DNA of 64,000 nt from NCBI GenBank assembly GCA_009668975.1, contig SBEG01000004.1, positions 124,001-188,000 on the forward strand, written 5' to 3'. Positions 9,168-17,535 of the stretch are shown piece by piece. The stretch is from Deltaproteobacteria bacterium (GTDB lineage Bacteria; Desulfobacterota; Desulfuromonadia; Geobacterales; Geobacteraceae). The notes beneath the pieces were generated by a model. It did no database searches. It had not been told where the DNA came from and saw nothing but the letters and a program-made list of their open reading frames with translations. Position 1 is the stretch's first letter; each line of letters opens with the position of its first letter. The position numbers and the translations under genes were made by a program.

Positions 9168-10085
9168 CTACTTCAGTTTTTCCATGATGTCGTCGAGACC
9201 CAATGCTTCAGTCCAGGTAACCTCAACGAATTCGTCATCCTTCTTCATCATCGGCTTAAGCGGCTCGTCATTGTAACGAAGCTCCAGGCCAAGCCGACCC
9301 TTCAGACACAAAGGCCTTCCATCACCAGGTGCCTTTGCCGCAACGCCAATAACTTTTCCATCCTTGCGGACAAGATCAAAAAGGCAGCCGGCTTCACACC
9401 AGGTACAGGTCAACTGCTCTTTGTCCAACTCCCAAACGCGGGCTTTTCCCGAAAGAGAATTGTAGCCGAGTGCGCCAACCGGGCACACGGAAACGCAACG
9501 GGAACAGGACACACAGGCTGACTCGGCAAGACTGGAATCCAGCGCCGGTGCAACCTTGGTCTTGAAGCCGCGATAGGCAAAGCTGATAACCGCACGCTCT
9601 TCAACATCCTGGCAGGTCCGGACACACTTCCCGCAGAGGATACATTTATTCATTTCACGACTGATGTACGGGTTTGTATCATCGAATTCGTAGTTTTTCT
9701 TATCACCGCCGAAACTGGGGGCTTTCACATCGTAGCGGAAAGCATAGTCCTGCAGGCGGCAATCACCGCTCTTCTCGCAGGTCAAACAGTCGACAGGGTG
9801 ATTCGCCAACATCAGTTCAAGAATGGTTTTTCTGGCCTCCATAACTGCCGGAGAGTCAGTCTCAACGACCATCCCCGGTGCTACCGCGGTGACGCAGGAA
9901 GCCGGAAGATTTCTGGCGCCCTTGATTTCAACGACACAAATACGGCAGCCGCCGTAACCGGGATAGGCAGGATCATGACAAAACGTCGGTACAAAATGAC
10001 CGGCTCCCAAAGCAGCATCCAACACCGTGGTGCCCGCCGGAACCGTGACCTCCTGGCCGTTTATGGTAAGAGTAACAGTAGACAA
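9168..10085 (-). CDS. NuoG/FdhA-like iron-sulfur protein lacking the molybdopterin domain
   Basis: 305 residues with the same N-terminal order as FdhA: [2Fe-2S] ferredoxin (CRICVVE), His-Cys3 cluster (HPVDCLTCEKSGDC), two [4Fe-4S] clusters (CILCGKC, CVSCSRC) and a fifth CTWCEAGC cluster. It then stops right after the VTWTEAL motif where the catalytic domain would begin. It is probably an electron-transfer subunit joining the NuoEF-like module to FdhA, similar to the NuoG-type subunits of multimeric formate dehydrogenases. Start is TTG 10085 with AAGGAGG seven bases upstream; no ATG nearby fits as well. It follows the NuoF-like gene by 91 bases on the same strand. Confidence 0.88.
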   Translation of the reverse strand: MSTVTLTINGQEVTVPAGTTVLDAALGAGHFVPTFCHDPAYPGYGGCRICVVEIKGARNLPASCVTAVAPGMVVETDSPAVMEARKTILELMLANHPVDCLTCEKSGDCRLQDYAFRYDVKAPSFGGDKKNYEFDDTNPYISREMNKCILCGKCVRTCQDVEERAVISFAYRGFKTKVAPALDSSLAESACVSCSRCVSVCPVGALGYNSLSGKARVWELDKEQLTCTWCEAGCLFDLVRKDGKVIGVAAKAPGDGRPLCLKGRLGLELRYNDEPLKPMMKKDDEFVEVTWTEALGLDDIMEKLK

Positions 10086-10176
10086 TTGTGTTACCTCCTT
10101 CTAGTCTCACAAGACTTTAAATTCTCAATTCGTTTACGAAAAATAGCTGAATACACTACGTACCGGGTAACAGTTC

Positions 10177-12030
10177 TTAGGCCTTGATAATGGCGTTGAA
10201 CTTACAACTGGGCACGCAGGCACCGCACTTGATACAGGCTTTGCCGTCGATCACGTGGGCCTGCTTCTTCTCGCCCTTGATCGCGCCAACCGGACAGGCC
10301 TTGATACAGAGGCCGCAACCAACGCACTTGTCCTTCACAACGCAGAAGGTCAGCAGCTCGGCACAGAGACCAGCCGGGCACTTCTTGTCGACGATGTGGG
10401 CCTCGTACTCGTCACGGAAGTAGCGCAGCGTGGTCATGACCGGGTTCGGTGCGGTCTGGCCCAAAGCGCACAGCGCCGAGCTCTTGATGACCTTGGCCAG
10501 ACGCTCCAGGGTATCGATGTCTTCAGGCACACCGGCGCCGACGCAGATGCGCTCGAGGATTTCCAGGAGGCGCTTCGTGCCTTCACGGCAGGGGGTACAC
10601 TTGCCGCAGGACTCCAGCTGGGTGAAGTTCAGGAAGAACTTCGAAACGTCCACCATGCAGGTCTCCTCGTCCATGAACACCAGGCCGCCGGAGCCCATCA
10701 TGGCGCCCGCGGAGATCAGCGAGTCATAGTCGATCGGCAGGTCAAGCTTGTCGGTGGGGAGACAGCCGCCGGAAGGACCGCCGCTCTGTACCGCCTTGAA
10801 CTTCTTGCCGCCGAGGATACCGCCGGCGATATCGTTGAGGATCTCGCCCATGGTGATGCCCATCGGAACTTCGCAGAGACCGGTGTGGTTGATCTTGCCG
10901 GTGAGACAGAACACCTTGCTCCCCTTGCTCTTCTCGGTGCCCATGGCAGCATACCAGTCGCCGCCGTTGCGGATGATGAAGGGGATGTTGGCAAAGGTCT
11001 CGACGTTGTTGAGGCAGGTCGGTTTCTGCCAGAGGCCTTTGTGGGCCGGGAAAGGCGGACGTACCCGCGGCATGCCGCGCTTCCCTTCAATGGAGTTCAA
11101 AAGCGCGGTTTCTTCGCCGCAGACGAAAGCGCCCGCGCCGGCTTTGATCCGAATCTTGAAGTTAAAGCCGCTGCCGAGGATGTTCTCGCCCATCAGGCCC
11201 ATTTCTTCGGCCTTTTCGATGGCCAGGTTGAGACGCTTGATGGCCAGCGGGTATTCGGCGCGGCAGTAGATGATGCCTTCGTCGGCGCCGATGGCGTAGC
11301 CGGCAACCATCATCCCTTCCAGTACCGCATGCGGGTCACCTTCCAGGACGCTGCGGTCCATGAAGGCACCCGGGTCGCCTTCGTCGGCATTACAGACGAT
11401 GTATTTTTTGCTCCCCGCAGCATCGTGCACGAACTGCCACTTGGTGCCGGTGGGGAAACCGCCGCCCCCACGACCCCTGAGGCCGGATTTCTTGACTTCG
11501 TTGATGATGTCGAGACGCTCCATGGCGATGGCCTTCTCGATTGCCGCGTAGCCGCCGGTAGCAATGTAGTCTTCGATGCTCTCCGGATTGGTGCGGCCCA
11601 GGCGCGAGGTGACGGAACGAACCTGTTTCGCGTAGTAGCCGGACTTGTCCATGACCGGAATGCCCTCGTAGGGGGTTGCGTCGCCGGGAATCTGAATCTG
11701 AGCCATTTCCGTGACCGGCTTCTTGGCTACCAGGTGACCATCGATCAACTGGGAGACGTTTTCCGGAAATACTCCGCCATAAATAACGCTGGACTGGCCG
11801 GGCAGGGAGATTTCAACCACCGGCTCAGCAAAACACATCCCGATACAGCTGGTGAAATCTATGTCAACATCAAGACCTTTGCTTGCCACTTCGCTCTTGA
11901 TGCTCTCCATAACCTTGTTGCCGCCCGCGGCAATGCCGCAGGTACCGAGCCCGACGACAACCCTGGCCCGATTTAGTTTCCCTTTATAGCTCTCCTCAAT
12001 CCCGGAGCGCATTTGCTGTAAATTGCTCAT
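10177..12030 (-). CDS. NuoF-like NADH-binding subunit of the formate dehydrogenase complex
   Basis: 617 residues. Residues ~20-110 form a thioredoxin-like [2Fe-2S] domain (GTCGIAAGG, SCIGMCFAEP); ~150-500 is the NuoF core with the NADH loop GRGGGGFPTG, FMN region CNADEGDPGAFMD and the [4Fe-4S] CGKCTPC plus a distal Cys (LCALGQ); the last ~60 residues carry two ferredoxin clusters (CVGCGLC, CIKCGAC). It exchanges electrons between NAD(H), FMN and Fe-S carriers, as in HydB/HndC-type subunits. GGAGGG precedes the ATG and the NuoE-like gene ends 16 bases upstream, so they form an operon. The gene is more GC-rich than its homologue hndC in this window (about 63% against 48% in sampled lines). Confidence 0.93.
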   Translation of the reverse strand: MSNLQQMRSGIEESYKGKLNRARVVVGLGTCGIAAGGNKVMESIKSEVASKGLDVDIDFTSCIGMCFAEPVVEISLPGQSSVIYGGVFPENVSQLIDGHLVAKKPVTEMAQIQIPGDATPYEGIPVMDKSGYYAKQVRSVTSRLGRTNPESIEDYIATGGYAAIEKAIAMERLDIINEVKKSGLRGRGGGGFPTGTKWQFVHDAAGSKKYIVCNADEGDPGAFMDRSVLEGDPHAVLEGMMVAGYAIGADEGIIYCRAEYPLAIKRLNLAIEKAEEMGLMGENILGSGFNFKIRIKAGAGAFVCGEETALLNSIEGKRGMPRVRPPFPAHKGLWQKPTCLNNVETFANIPFIIRNGGDWYAAMGTEKSKGSKVFCLTGKINHTGLCEVPMGITMGEILNDIAGGILGGKKFKAVQSGGPSGGCLPTDKLDLPIDYDSLISAGAMMGSGGLVFMDEETCMVDVSKFFLNFTQLESCGKCTPCREGTKRLLEILERICVGAGVPEDIDTLERLAKVIKSSALCALGQTAPNPVMTTLRYFRDEYEAHIVDKKCPAGLCAELLTFCVVKDKCVGCGLCIKACPVGAIKGEKKQAHVIDGKACIKCGACVPSCKFNAIIKA

Positions 12031-12045
12031 TATTTGCCACCCTCC

Positions 12046-12537
12046 CTATTCATATTGTTCCAGGATTTTTTTCATATCACTCGGTACCAGTCGGCCATGG
12101 GTATCATCGTTGATCATGATACACGGCGCCAGGCCGCAGGCGCCGATACAGGCCACGGATTCCAGGGTGAAACGCAGGTCTTCGGTCGTTCCGCCATTCT
12201 CCACACCCAGCTCGTCCTGGAGTGCCGCGAAGATCTTGGAGCCGCCCAAAACGTGGCAGGCAGTTCCCAGACAGACCCGGATGATGTTGCGCCCACGCGG
12301 CTTCAGGTGAAACTGGGCATAGAACGTAACAACCCCGAATACCTCACTGAAAGGGATGTTCAGTTCCTGTGAAATTTTTTCCAGCGCTTCCGCCGGCAGG
12401 TAGCCGTAAATCTCCTGCGCCCCCTGCAGCACCGGGATCAGGCCACCTTCGTAATCGCGGTAGTGACCCAGCAGTTCCATCAACTCTACATCCTGCGGCG
12501 ACGCTACTTGTTCGCCGGTACACTTGCATACTGCCAT
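12046..12537 (-). CDS. NuoE-like [2Fe-2S] subunit of the formate dehydrogenase complex
   Basis: 163 residues. A helical N-terminal half is followed by a thioredoxin-like [2Fe-2S] domain with ligands in CLGTAC and CIGACG. The family partners NuoF in NADH oxidation. ATG 12537 is chosen over the longer frame to 12606 because GAGAGGAGAG lies immediately upstream at the right spacing. A Cys pair near the N-terminus (VCKC) is unusual but not assigned. It heads the nuoE-nuoF-nuoG' group; the promoter should lie in 12538-13000. Confidence 0.92.
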   Translation of the reverse strand: MAVCKCTGEQVASPQDVELMELLGHYRDYEGGLIPVLQGAQEIYGYLPAEALEKISQELNIPFSEVFGVVTFYAQFHLKPRGRNIIRVCLGTACHVLGGSKIFAALQDELGVENGGTTEDLRFTLESVACIGACGLAPCIMINDDTHGRLVPSDMKKILEQYE

Positions 12538-13162
12538 GATTCTCTCCTCTCCGGTTTTATTGTATGTTTGCAGATCCGCGTCTGTTACTCGGCTGCGCTC
12601 AATCACGCAGCTGCTGCGGAGTCTGTATAACCCATAAAAATTCGGCCCACACTTCGGAATCTGGACGCACGAATACGCAGATTTGCGTTTAACAAATCTT
12701 TTCTAAAAACTTCTCCGGCGCCCCTCGTGTACCAACTCACTTTTTGCGCAGCACAAAACGGTCAGATTTTTGTACCGTCAACGCAGTGATTAGCTCAGAT
12801 AATTTTTTCCGGGCACAATAATTCGCTGAACACATTTACACAATACCAGTCAATAAATCAAACAGTTTTTTAAGCTTCACTAAAATAATTGTCCTGTTCT
12901 TGCACATCTGAAAAAATTCCTCGGTACTACAGACATCAAATAGTCAAAAAAGTAAATAATACCGTTCTATTGTTCCAATTTCAGCACTCTTCAGCTCTTT
13001 TGCGCACCAGAAGGTTTGGCAAAATTGTTTCAACGTGAGATCTGCATGTACAATCTCGACCAAGCATCTCAACAGGCAGTTCGAAACACTTCACCAGGAT
13101 AACGAGCAGTTCGTTTCAGGCCTCGGCAAGAATCAGAATGTGAACAATTCGGCGTTACTCAA
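12538..13162. other. Intergenic region upstream of the formate dehydrogenase operon
   Basis: About 620 AT-rich bases between the phosphatase gene end and the nuoE-like gene. No gene is supported. It should contain the fdh operon promoter, but I found no clear -24/-12 or -35/-10 pair and no good copy of the TTGAC-N4-GTCAA palindrome seen elsewhere. Confidence 0.6.
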
Positions 13163-14392
13163 TCAGATAAAACGCACAAGAGCATCCTTCAGATATTTGC
13201 GCTCCAGTGTTTTTGCTATTCTCTTGATGAGATTACGGCGTATTTCAAGATCCATAGGATGGGTGGGATCCTGATGTGCCTCATTGATCTTCGTTCCCAC
13301 CAGGAACATGATACTGTCACTCTCAAGCAGCCTTTCCAGTAACATTGTTGCGGCGTTCCGGCGTGTTGGCCTCTCGCCTTTTTCCAGCATCTGCGCAACC
13401 TTGGTCAGGGTTAGCAACCCTTCGGTTACGAGATCCGCACCTTCAAAAGTCGCAATGGGCGGAATGTCCCCGTCGGTGGTTTCCAGGTGGTCAACAACCG
13501 TACGATCCAGTTCCCGGGCAACGATATTTGCCGTCGTCCCGCCGCAAATCACCTTCATCCCCTTGAAAGAATCGAATATATTGGCAAAATAGGCGTCACG
13601 ATTCTGATGAAAGGGCGGTCCCGTCAAAACGAGCATGCGACGGGGCTGCCTGAAGTAGAATACCGCAACGGTCATGTCATCATAGGCATGGCCGCCCTCT
13701 TCCTTATTCAACGCCTCGACGAGAATTTTGCCGGCGAGCGAGCGAGCCGAAATCTGCGGATCGAGACACACTTGCTCGAGGACAAATCTTTTGCACCCCT
13801 CAACCCTCCAGCCAAGCCGGAACTGTTCGGTCCCGATGCCAGATTGGGAAATCCCGTCAGAGATGATGACCAGCCGATCCTCCGGCAAGGCCTGCAGGCT
13901 GTAGGTCTTCATTTTCCGGCCCTCAAGGGAGGGTGACTCGACTTCCTTGAAAGGGACCGTTAACGCTTCGCCATTGCGAATCAGCAGAAAGGGCGGATTG
14001 TCCATCTCGACAATACTGATGTCGGTCTGCATCCTGATATCAACGATCGTGTAGGTTGCATAGCTGATGTTTCTGATCCTGCAAACCGGCAGCGCATTCA
14101 TGATTGTTTCCGCTGAACAGATCAGATCAACATCGCTGGCAGTGAATTTCAATGCCATGGTCGCGGTCATGGTTGAAAGGATGTTTGCCTTGAGTCCATG
14201 GCCAAGCCCATCGGAAAGAACGGAAATCACGCGATCTTCTTCAGGAAGCTTGTGCGTCATGAAGGAATCGCCGCAAATGTCCTGACCATGCTTGTTCTGC
14301 CGACAACACTCTATTTCGATAAAAAGATCATCAGGAATGGCACTCTCCTTGATTTCCTCATTATCCGCGAGCGCAAATCTTCTAGACCACAT
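13163..14392 (-). CDS. SpoIIE/PP2C-type serine phosphatase linked to the sensory hydrogenase
   Basis: 409 residues from ATG 14392, which has GAGGA eight bases upstream and overlaps the hydS stop by 11 bases. The N-terminal ~230 residues are a PP2C/SpoIIE domain: GDSFM, VLSDGLGHG, ISDGISQSG and DDMTVAVF carry the metal-binding Asp residues. The C-terminal ~180 residues (from VLTGPPFHQN, with CGGTTANIVARE) are a separate domain I cannot name. PP2C phosphatases encoded with sensory [FeFe] hydrogenases occur in hfs-type clusters of Thermoanaerobacterales. It presumably turns H2 or redox sensing by HydS into dephosphorylation of an unidentified protein; that role is inferred from gene order. Confidence 0.85.
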   Translation of the reverse strand: MWSRRFALADNEEIKESAIPDDLFIEIECCRQNKHGQDICGDSFMTHKLPEEDRVISVLSDGLGHGLKANILSTMTATMALKFTASDVDLICSAETIMNALPVCRIRNISYATYTIVDIRMQTDISIVEMDNPPFLLIRNGEALTVPFKEVESPSLEGRKMKTYSLQALPEDRLVIISDGISQSGIGTEQFRLGWRVEGCKRFVLEQVCLDPQISARSLAGKILVEALNKEEGGHAYDDMTVAVFYFRQPRRMLVLTGPPFHQNRDAYFANIFDSFKGMKVICGGTTANIVARELDRTVVDHLETTDGDIPPIATFEGADLVTEGLLTLTKVAQMLEKGERPTRRNAATMLLERLLESDSIMFLVGTKINEAHQDPTHPMDLEIRRNLIKRIAKTLERKYLKDALVRFI

Positions 14393-16142
14393 CTGAACCA
14401 TCCTCGGCCTCGTCCATAAGACGGATATCCTTGGAAGAAAAACCGTAGGCAAGAGATCTGAGGAGTATTTCAGTGTCAGCCATATTTTCGCCAAGCCTGA
14501 AAGCGATTTCCTGGACTGTTTCCAGATTCTTCCGAATTACCTGTTTCGCCCGTTGGGCTATCTGTTCCCGATGCATTTCCGTGTCGGTGACATCAAGGAT
14601 GACGCCTCCGACTACCTGGTTGGTCTCTATGGTGAAGATTGTAATGTTGTAGATCTTGTTATTGATGTGCAGCGAATCGCGATGGAGATCCTGCCCCGTG
14701 AGAAGTACCGGATGAAAAAGGTCGGAGAATGGCACCAGCTTTTCGAGGCAGGCGCCCTCAAGTCCCGGCTGAATCTGGTTGACAAACAGAGACTCTGCGT
14801 CAAACATCTGGATGAAGTTCTCGTTGCATTCAATGACCTTCATGTCGGCACCGACAATGACGACACTCATCGGGATACAGCGGAGCAAGGCATTGGCTTT
14901 CTTTTGGGCCAACTTGCGCAGATGGGAAAGACACATGGAAGGTTCGGCCCGGCCTGTCAGAAGAGCACTGGCCAGAGTCCGGCAGGTATCATAGCCGCAG
15001 CCCCCGCAATTCAGCTCGTCCTCTTCCCGGTAGGCGCCAACCTGCTGAAGAGCTTTACTGATCTGCTCTTCCGTATGGTGCTGGACCGGAAGCGGCGCCT
15101 CCCGGTGCAAGCCTTCGATCTCGACTAACACATTCCGTTCGATGCGGCCGGTCGGCACATTGGCCCGATTATAGACTTCCAGCTCGTCCAACAGATACGG
15201 CCTCTGCTTGCTGGTGCAGGGACCATGCACACAACTTCCCTGGCAGGCAAGAATCTCAACGAAGACCCTGGTATCAAGCTCATCGATTTTAAGACCGGTC
15301 AACGCTCTGTTAATGCAGTACACACCGGCCAAGGTCATGAAACGGACATCCGTGAAGTCACCCAACAAGCGAATGGTCTCGTTCATCCCTCCCTCGACGG
15401 GATAGAGAGCTCCTTCGCTGGCCGCTTCCGGCAGAAAGACATCGCCGCCTCGCGGGATCATCGCATCGAGGGCAATAGACTCTTCCGCCAGCCAGCGGTG
15501 AAGATCTTGAAAGGTAAGCGCAACATCAAGGAGGTCAGGATGGCGATCGGCTTCACGCTTTTTTGCGGCACAGGGGCCGATGAAGATAATACCGATATCC
15601 TCACCGTAGATCTTGCGCAGCAGCCGGCAGTGCGAAAGCAGCGGGGAAAAAATGGGGGTAACGGAGTCCGCCTGTTCCGGAAGGTATTTCTGTACAAAAT
15701 CAACCGCGGCCGGACAGGCCGAAGAAATGGTGAGCTTTGAGTCGCCTTGCCGTAAGTGCTCGGCAACTCGCGCGGAAACCTGCTGAGCGCCAAGGGCGGT
15801 TTCACTCACGCCGCTGAAGCCCAATTTTCGCAGGGCGGCAATCAGAAAGGCGGGATCAAGGCCGGCGAATTCGCCAACATAGGAGGGTGAAAGGGAGACA
15901 TAGACATGGGATTTGCGTTTGAGAAGCTCCTTCGCATGATCGAGGTCGTCACGGATTTTCTTTGCTTTCGTGGAGCAGACATCGACACAGTGGCCGCAGA
16001 AGATGCAGAGGTCGGAAGCGATAGAGGCCCGCCCCTCCTCAATCTCGATTGCCTTTACCGGGCACTTGCGGACGCATTTGAAGCAGTCCTGGCACTCGGT
16101 CTTTTCCGTATAGACAGGCTTTCTCGAATCCATGCTACTCAC
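14382..16142 (-). CDS. hydS: Putative sensory [FeFe] hydrogenase with PAS domain (HydS/HfsB-like)
   Basis: 586 residues from GTG 16142, which has GGAGGG seven bases upstream. Order: two [4Fe-4S] clusters (CQDCFKC, CIFCGHC; residues ~16-56), H-cluster domain, an RnfB-type four-Cys Fe-S motif (CGGCGYDTC...C; ~379-404) and a PAS domain (~415-520). H-cluster motifs are L1 SSACPAAV, L2 GPCAAKK and L3 EILACQGSC. All four cluster-binding Cys remain, but the proton-relay Cys of the catalytic TSCCPxW motif is Ala, and the ExMxC Met is Leu, as reported for Thermotoga HydS. This fits a slow sensor rather than a bulk hydrogenase. The gene sits in a rex-ferredoxin-hydS-phosphatase operon with overlaps on both sides. 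Confidence 0.92.
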   Translation of the reverse strand: MSSMDSRKPVYTEKTECQDCFKCVRKCPVKAIEIEEGRASIASDLCIFCGHCVDVCSTKAKKIRDDLDHAKELLKRKSHVYVSLSPSYVGEFAGLDPAFLIAALRKLGFSGVSETALGAQQVSARVAEHLRQGDSKLTISSACPAAVDFVQKYLPEQADSVTPIFSPLLSHCRLLRKIYGEDIGIIFIGPCAAKKREADRHPDLLDVALTFQDLHRWLAEESIALDAMIPRGGDVFLPEAASEGALYPVEGGMNETIRLLGDFTDVRFMTLAGVYCINRALTGLKIDELDTRVFVEILACQGSCVHGPCTSKQRPYLLDELEVYNRANVPTGRIERNVLVEIEGLHREAPLPVQHHTEEQISKALQQVGAYREEDELNCGGCGYDTCRTLASALLTGRAEPSMCLSHLRKLAQKKANALLRCIPMSVVIVGADMKVIECNENFIQMFDAESLFVNQIQPGLEGACLEKLVPFSDLFHPVLLTGQDLHRDSLHINNKIYNITIFTIETNQVVGGVILDVTDTEMHREQIAQRAKQVIRKNLETVQEIAFRLGENMADTEILLRSLAYGFSSKDIRLMDEAEDGSDVV

Positions 16143-16389
16143 CCGAGTCCCTCCCGACAACCTGATCCAGAAGACCGGCCAGAATTTCCTGGCTCACCTC
16201 GTGATACATCTGGCCATTAATTTCGAGGTTCGGCCCTTTCCGGCACTGCTCCTCACACCGGCTGCCCACCAGCTCAACTTCCGCGACAAAACCGTGCTCT
16301 TCCAGGTACGTCTCGATGAATTCGAGATTCTTCCTGTTCCCCCGCCTGAAACAGGAGCTGCCCATGCAGATTTTAATTCTCGGCTTCAC
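16135..16389 (-). CDS. Small thioredoxin-like [2Fe-2S] ferredoxin
   Basis: 84 residues. Opens KPRIKICMGSSCFRRGN and carries the second ligand pair in SRCEEQCRKGP, i.e. the thioredoxin-fold [2Fe-2S] domain found at the end of NuoE and the start of some NuoF proteins, here free-standing. It would carry electrons or contact HydS: its stop overlaps the hydS GTG by 8 bases, so the two are translationally coupled. A ferredoxin gene of this type also precedes the hydrogenase gene in hfs clusters. It starts 17 bases after rex. Confidence 0.85.
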   Translation of the reverse strand: MKPRIKICMGSSCFRRGNRKNLEFIETYLEEHGFVAEVELVGSRCEEQCRKGPNLEINGQMYHEVSQEILAGLLDQVVGRDSGE

Positions 16390-16405
16390 GGAAAATCTCC
16401 TTCAA

Positions 16406-17056
16406 TCAGAGAGGGGCCGGCATATTTCGAGACATCTTCACGCATAACACCGCCAATCCTGAGGCCAGATCTTCCTTTTGAGTGATAACATCCGCAGGGA
16501 CAACAATATTTTCGGAGGTATAGTTCCAGATACCCCTGATGCCTGCTGAAACAAGCAGGTCCGTTATTTTCTGGGCATCGGCGGACGGAACAGTCAGAAT
16601 CGCGAGACGTGCCCGAAGCCTGCCTAAAAGCTCTTCCAATCTGGTAACGGCGAAAACAGGCACCCCGTGAACCGCTTTCCCAAACTTTTCCGGGTCACTA
16701 TCAAAACCTGCCAGGATTCTGAGTCTGAAATCCATCAGCTCCCGGTAGCCAAGTATCGAGGCACCCAACTGCCCGACCCCCACCAGGATAGCATCCAGAT
16801 CTTCACCCCAACCGAGGAACTCTTCAATTGAAGCAATCAGTTCGCTGATCGAGTAGCCGACGCGAGGGGTACCGGCGACGCGGGTCAACTCGAAGTCTTT
16901 ACGAACCAGAATAGGTTCAATGTTCAACTTTTCCGCCAGAAACGCAGACGAGACAAACTTCTCACCACTCCGGGCAAGCTGCCGAAGGATATGGAGGTAT
17001 GCGGGAAGGCGCCTGACCGTGGGCAGCTTGTCAATTTTGAACACGTTTCGTTCCAT
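16406..17056 (-). CDS. rex: Redox-sensing transcriptional repressor Rex
   Basis: 216 residues. The N-terminal winged helix (residues ~10-80; LPAYLHILRQL, VRKDFEL) precedes a Rossmann domain with the NAD(H) loop GVGQLGASI, and the ILTVPSADAQKI and GIWNYT motifs. Rex dimers leave DNA when NADH/NAD+ rises and commonly control hydrogenase and fermentation genes. Here rex heads the operon with the ferredoxin, hydS and the phosphatase. I did not find a convincing TTGTGAA-type Rex operator in the nearby upstream regions, so its targets are open; Deltaproteobacterial Rex sites may differ from the Gram-positive form. Confidence 0.95.
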   Translation of the reverse strand: MERNVFKIDKLPTVRRLPAYLHILRQLARSGEKFVSSAFLAEKLNIEPILVRKDFELTRVAGTPRVGYSISELIASIEEFLGWGEDLDAILVGVGQLGASILGYRELMDFRLRILAGFDSDPEKFGKAVHGVPVFAVTRLEELLGRLRARLAILTVPSADAQKITDLLVSAGIRGIWNYTSENIVVPADVITQKEDLASGLAVLCVKMSRNMPAPL

Positions 17057-17111
17057 TAAAAACTGCCAACATAATAACTGTTTACGTAGTTATTTATCGA
17101 TATTTTTTTAT

Positions 17112-17141
17112 CGTATAGCATACCCTTTCAACCCAGGTCAA
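17112..17141 (-). promoter_or_regulatory. Probable sigma-70 promoter of rex, with a degenerate palindrome over the -35
   Basis: On the minus strand TTGACC is followed after 18 bases by TATACG, about 50 bases before the rex ATG. The -35 region reads TTGAC-CTGG-GTTGA, which keeps one half of the TTGAC-N4-GTCAA palindrome found upstream of other genes in the window. Confidence 0.45.
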
Positions 17142-17226
17142 GCTATTTGATAAACTTTTATCTATAAAGATTTTGGCTTTCAGCTGAAGAGAAATTGTTT
17201 GAGTTAAATGATCTTTTTTTGTCTGT

Positions 17227-17242
17227 TTGGCACGAAAATCGC
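17227..17242 (+). promoter_or_regulatory. Sigma-54 (-24/-12) promoter
   Basis: TTGGCAC followed by GAAAA and TCGC gives GG and GC separated by exactly 10 bases, the defining spacing of RpoN promoters. It points rightward, into a region with no protein gene, and predicts transcription from about 17254. Confidence 0.7.
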
Positions 17243-17253
17243 CTACCAGCCAG

Positions 17254-17463
17254 AAGGAATAAATTCGAGCAAAGGGGGGTCATAGAAAGGTGTAAAAAGC
17301 TGAGAACGTTGGCAGGAAAAGGTCAGGATCGTGAGAAGTGAACAGCTTGACCAGGGATCTTCGTGTCGAGATCTGCCACGACAGTCATGGTCTAACGGAA
17401 AAGTTGGATTCGAGTTGATCGCCCCCAGTTCCCGCGCCTGCAGGACTCGGGGGCGATTTTTAC
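17254..17463 (+). ncRNA. Candidate sigma-54-dependent small RNA
   Basis: A ~210-base stretch between the -24/-12 promoter and a strong intrinsic terminator, with no supported reading frame, lying between hydF and rex but on the opposite strand. It contains internal pairing such as GGTCA/TGACC and TGTCG/CGACA. The boundaries are predicted from promoter spacing and terminator only. I do not recognise an RNA family. Confidence 0.55.
17418..17461 (+). terminator. Intrinsic terminator of the candidate small RNA
   Basis: ATCGCCCCC pairs with GGGGGCGAT and is followed by TTTTTAC on the plus strand; the minus strand lacks a T-run, so orientation is clear. Confidence 0.8.
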
Positions 17464-17535
17464 AGTGGCTATATATTTACGTAGAGAGGAATTCCCGTTG
17501 TCAGATTGGTACGTCCCGTGTTTCTTCGCGACATA

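Noticed and set aside
10255..11976. 573-codon frame on the plus strand opposite the NuoF-like gene
   Set aside because: It mirrors a real high-GC gene, has no RBS and no recognisable domains.
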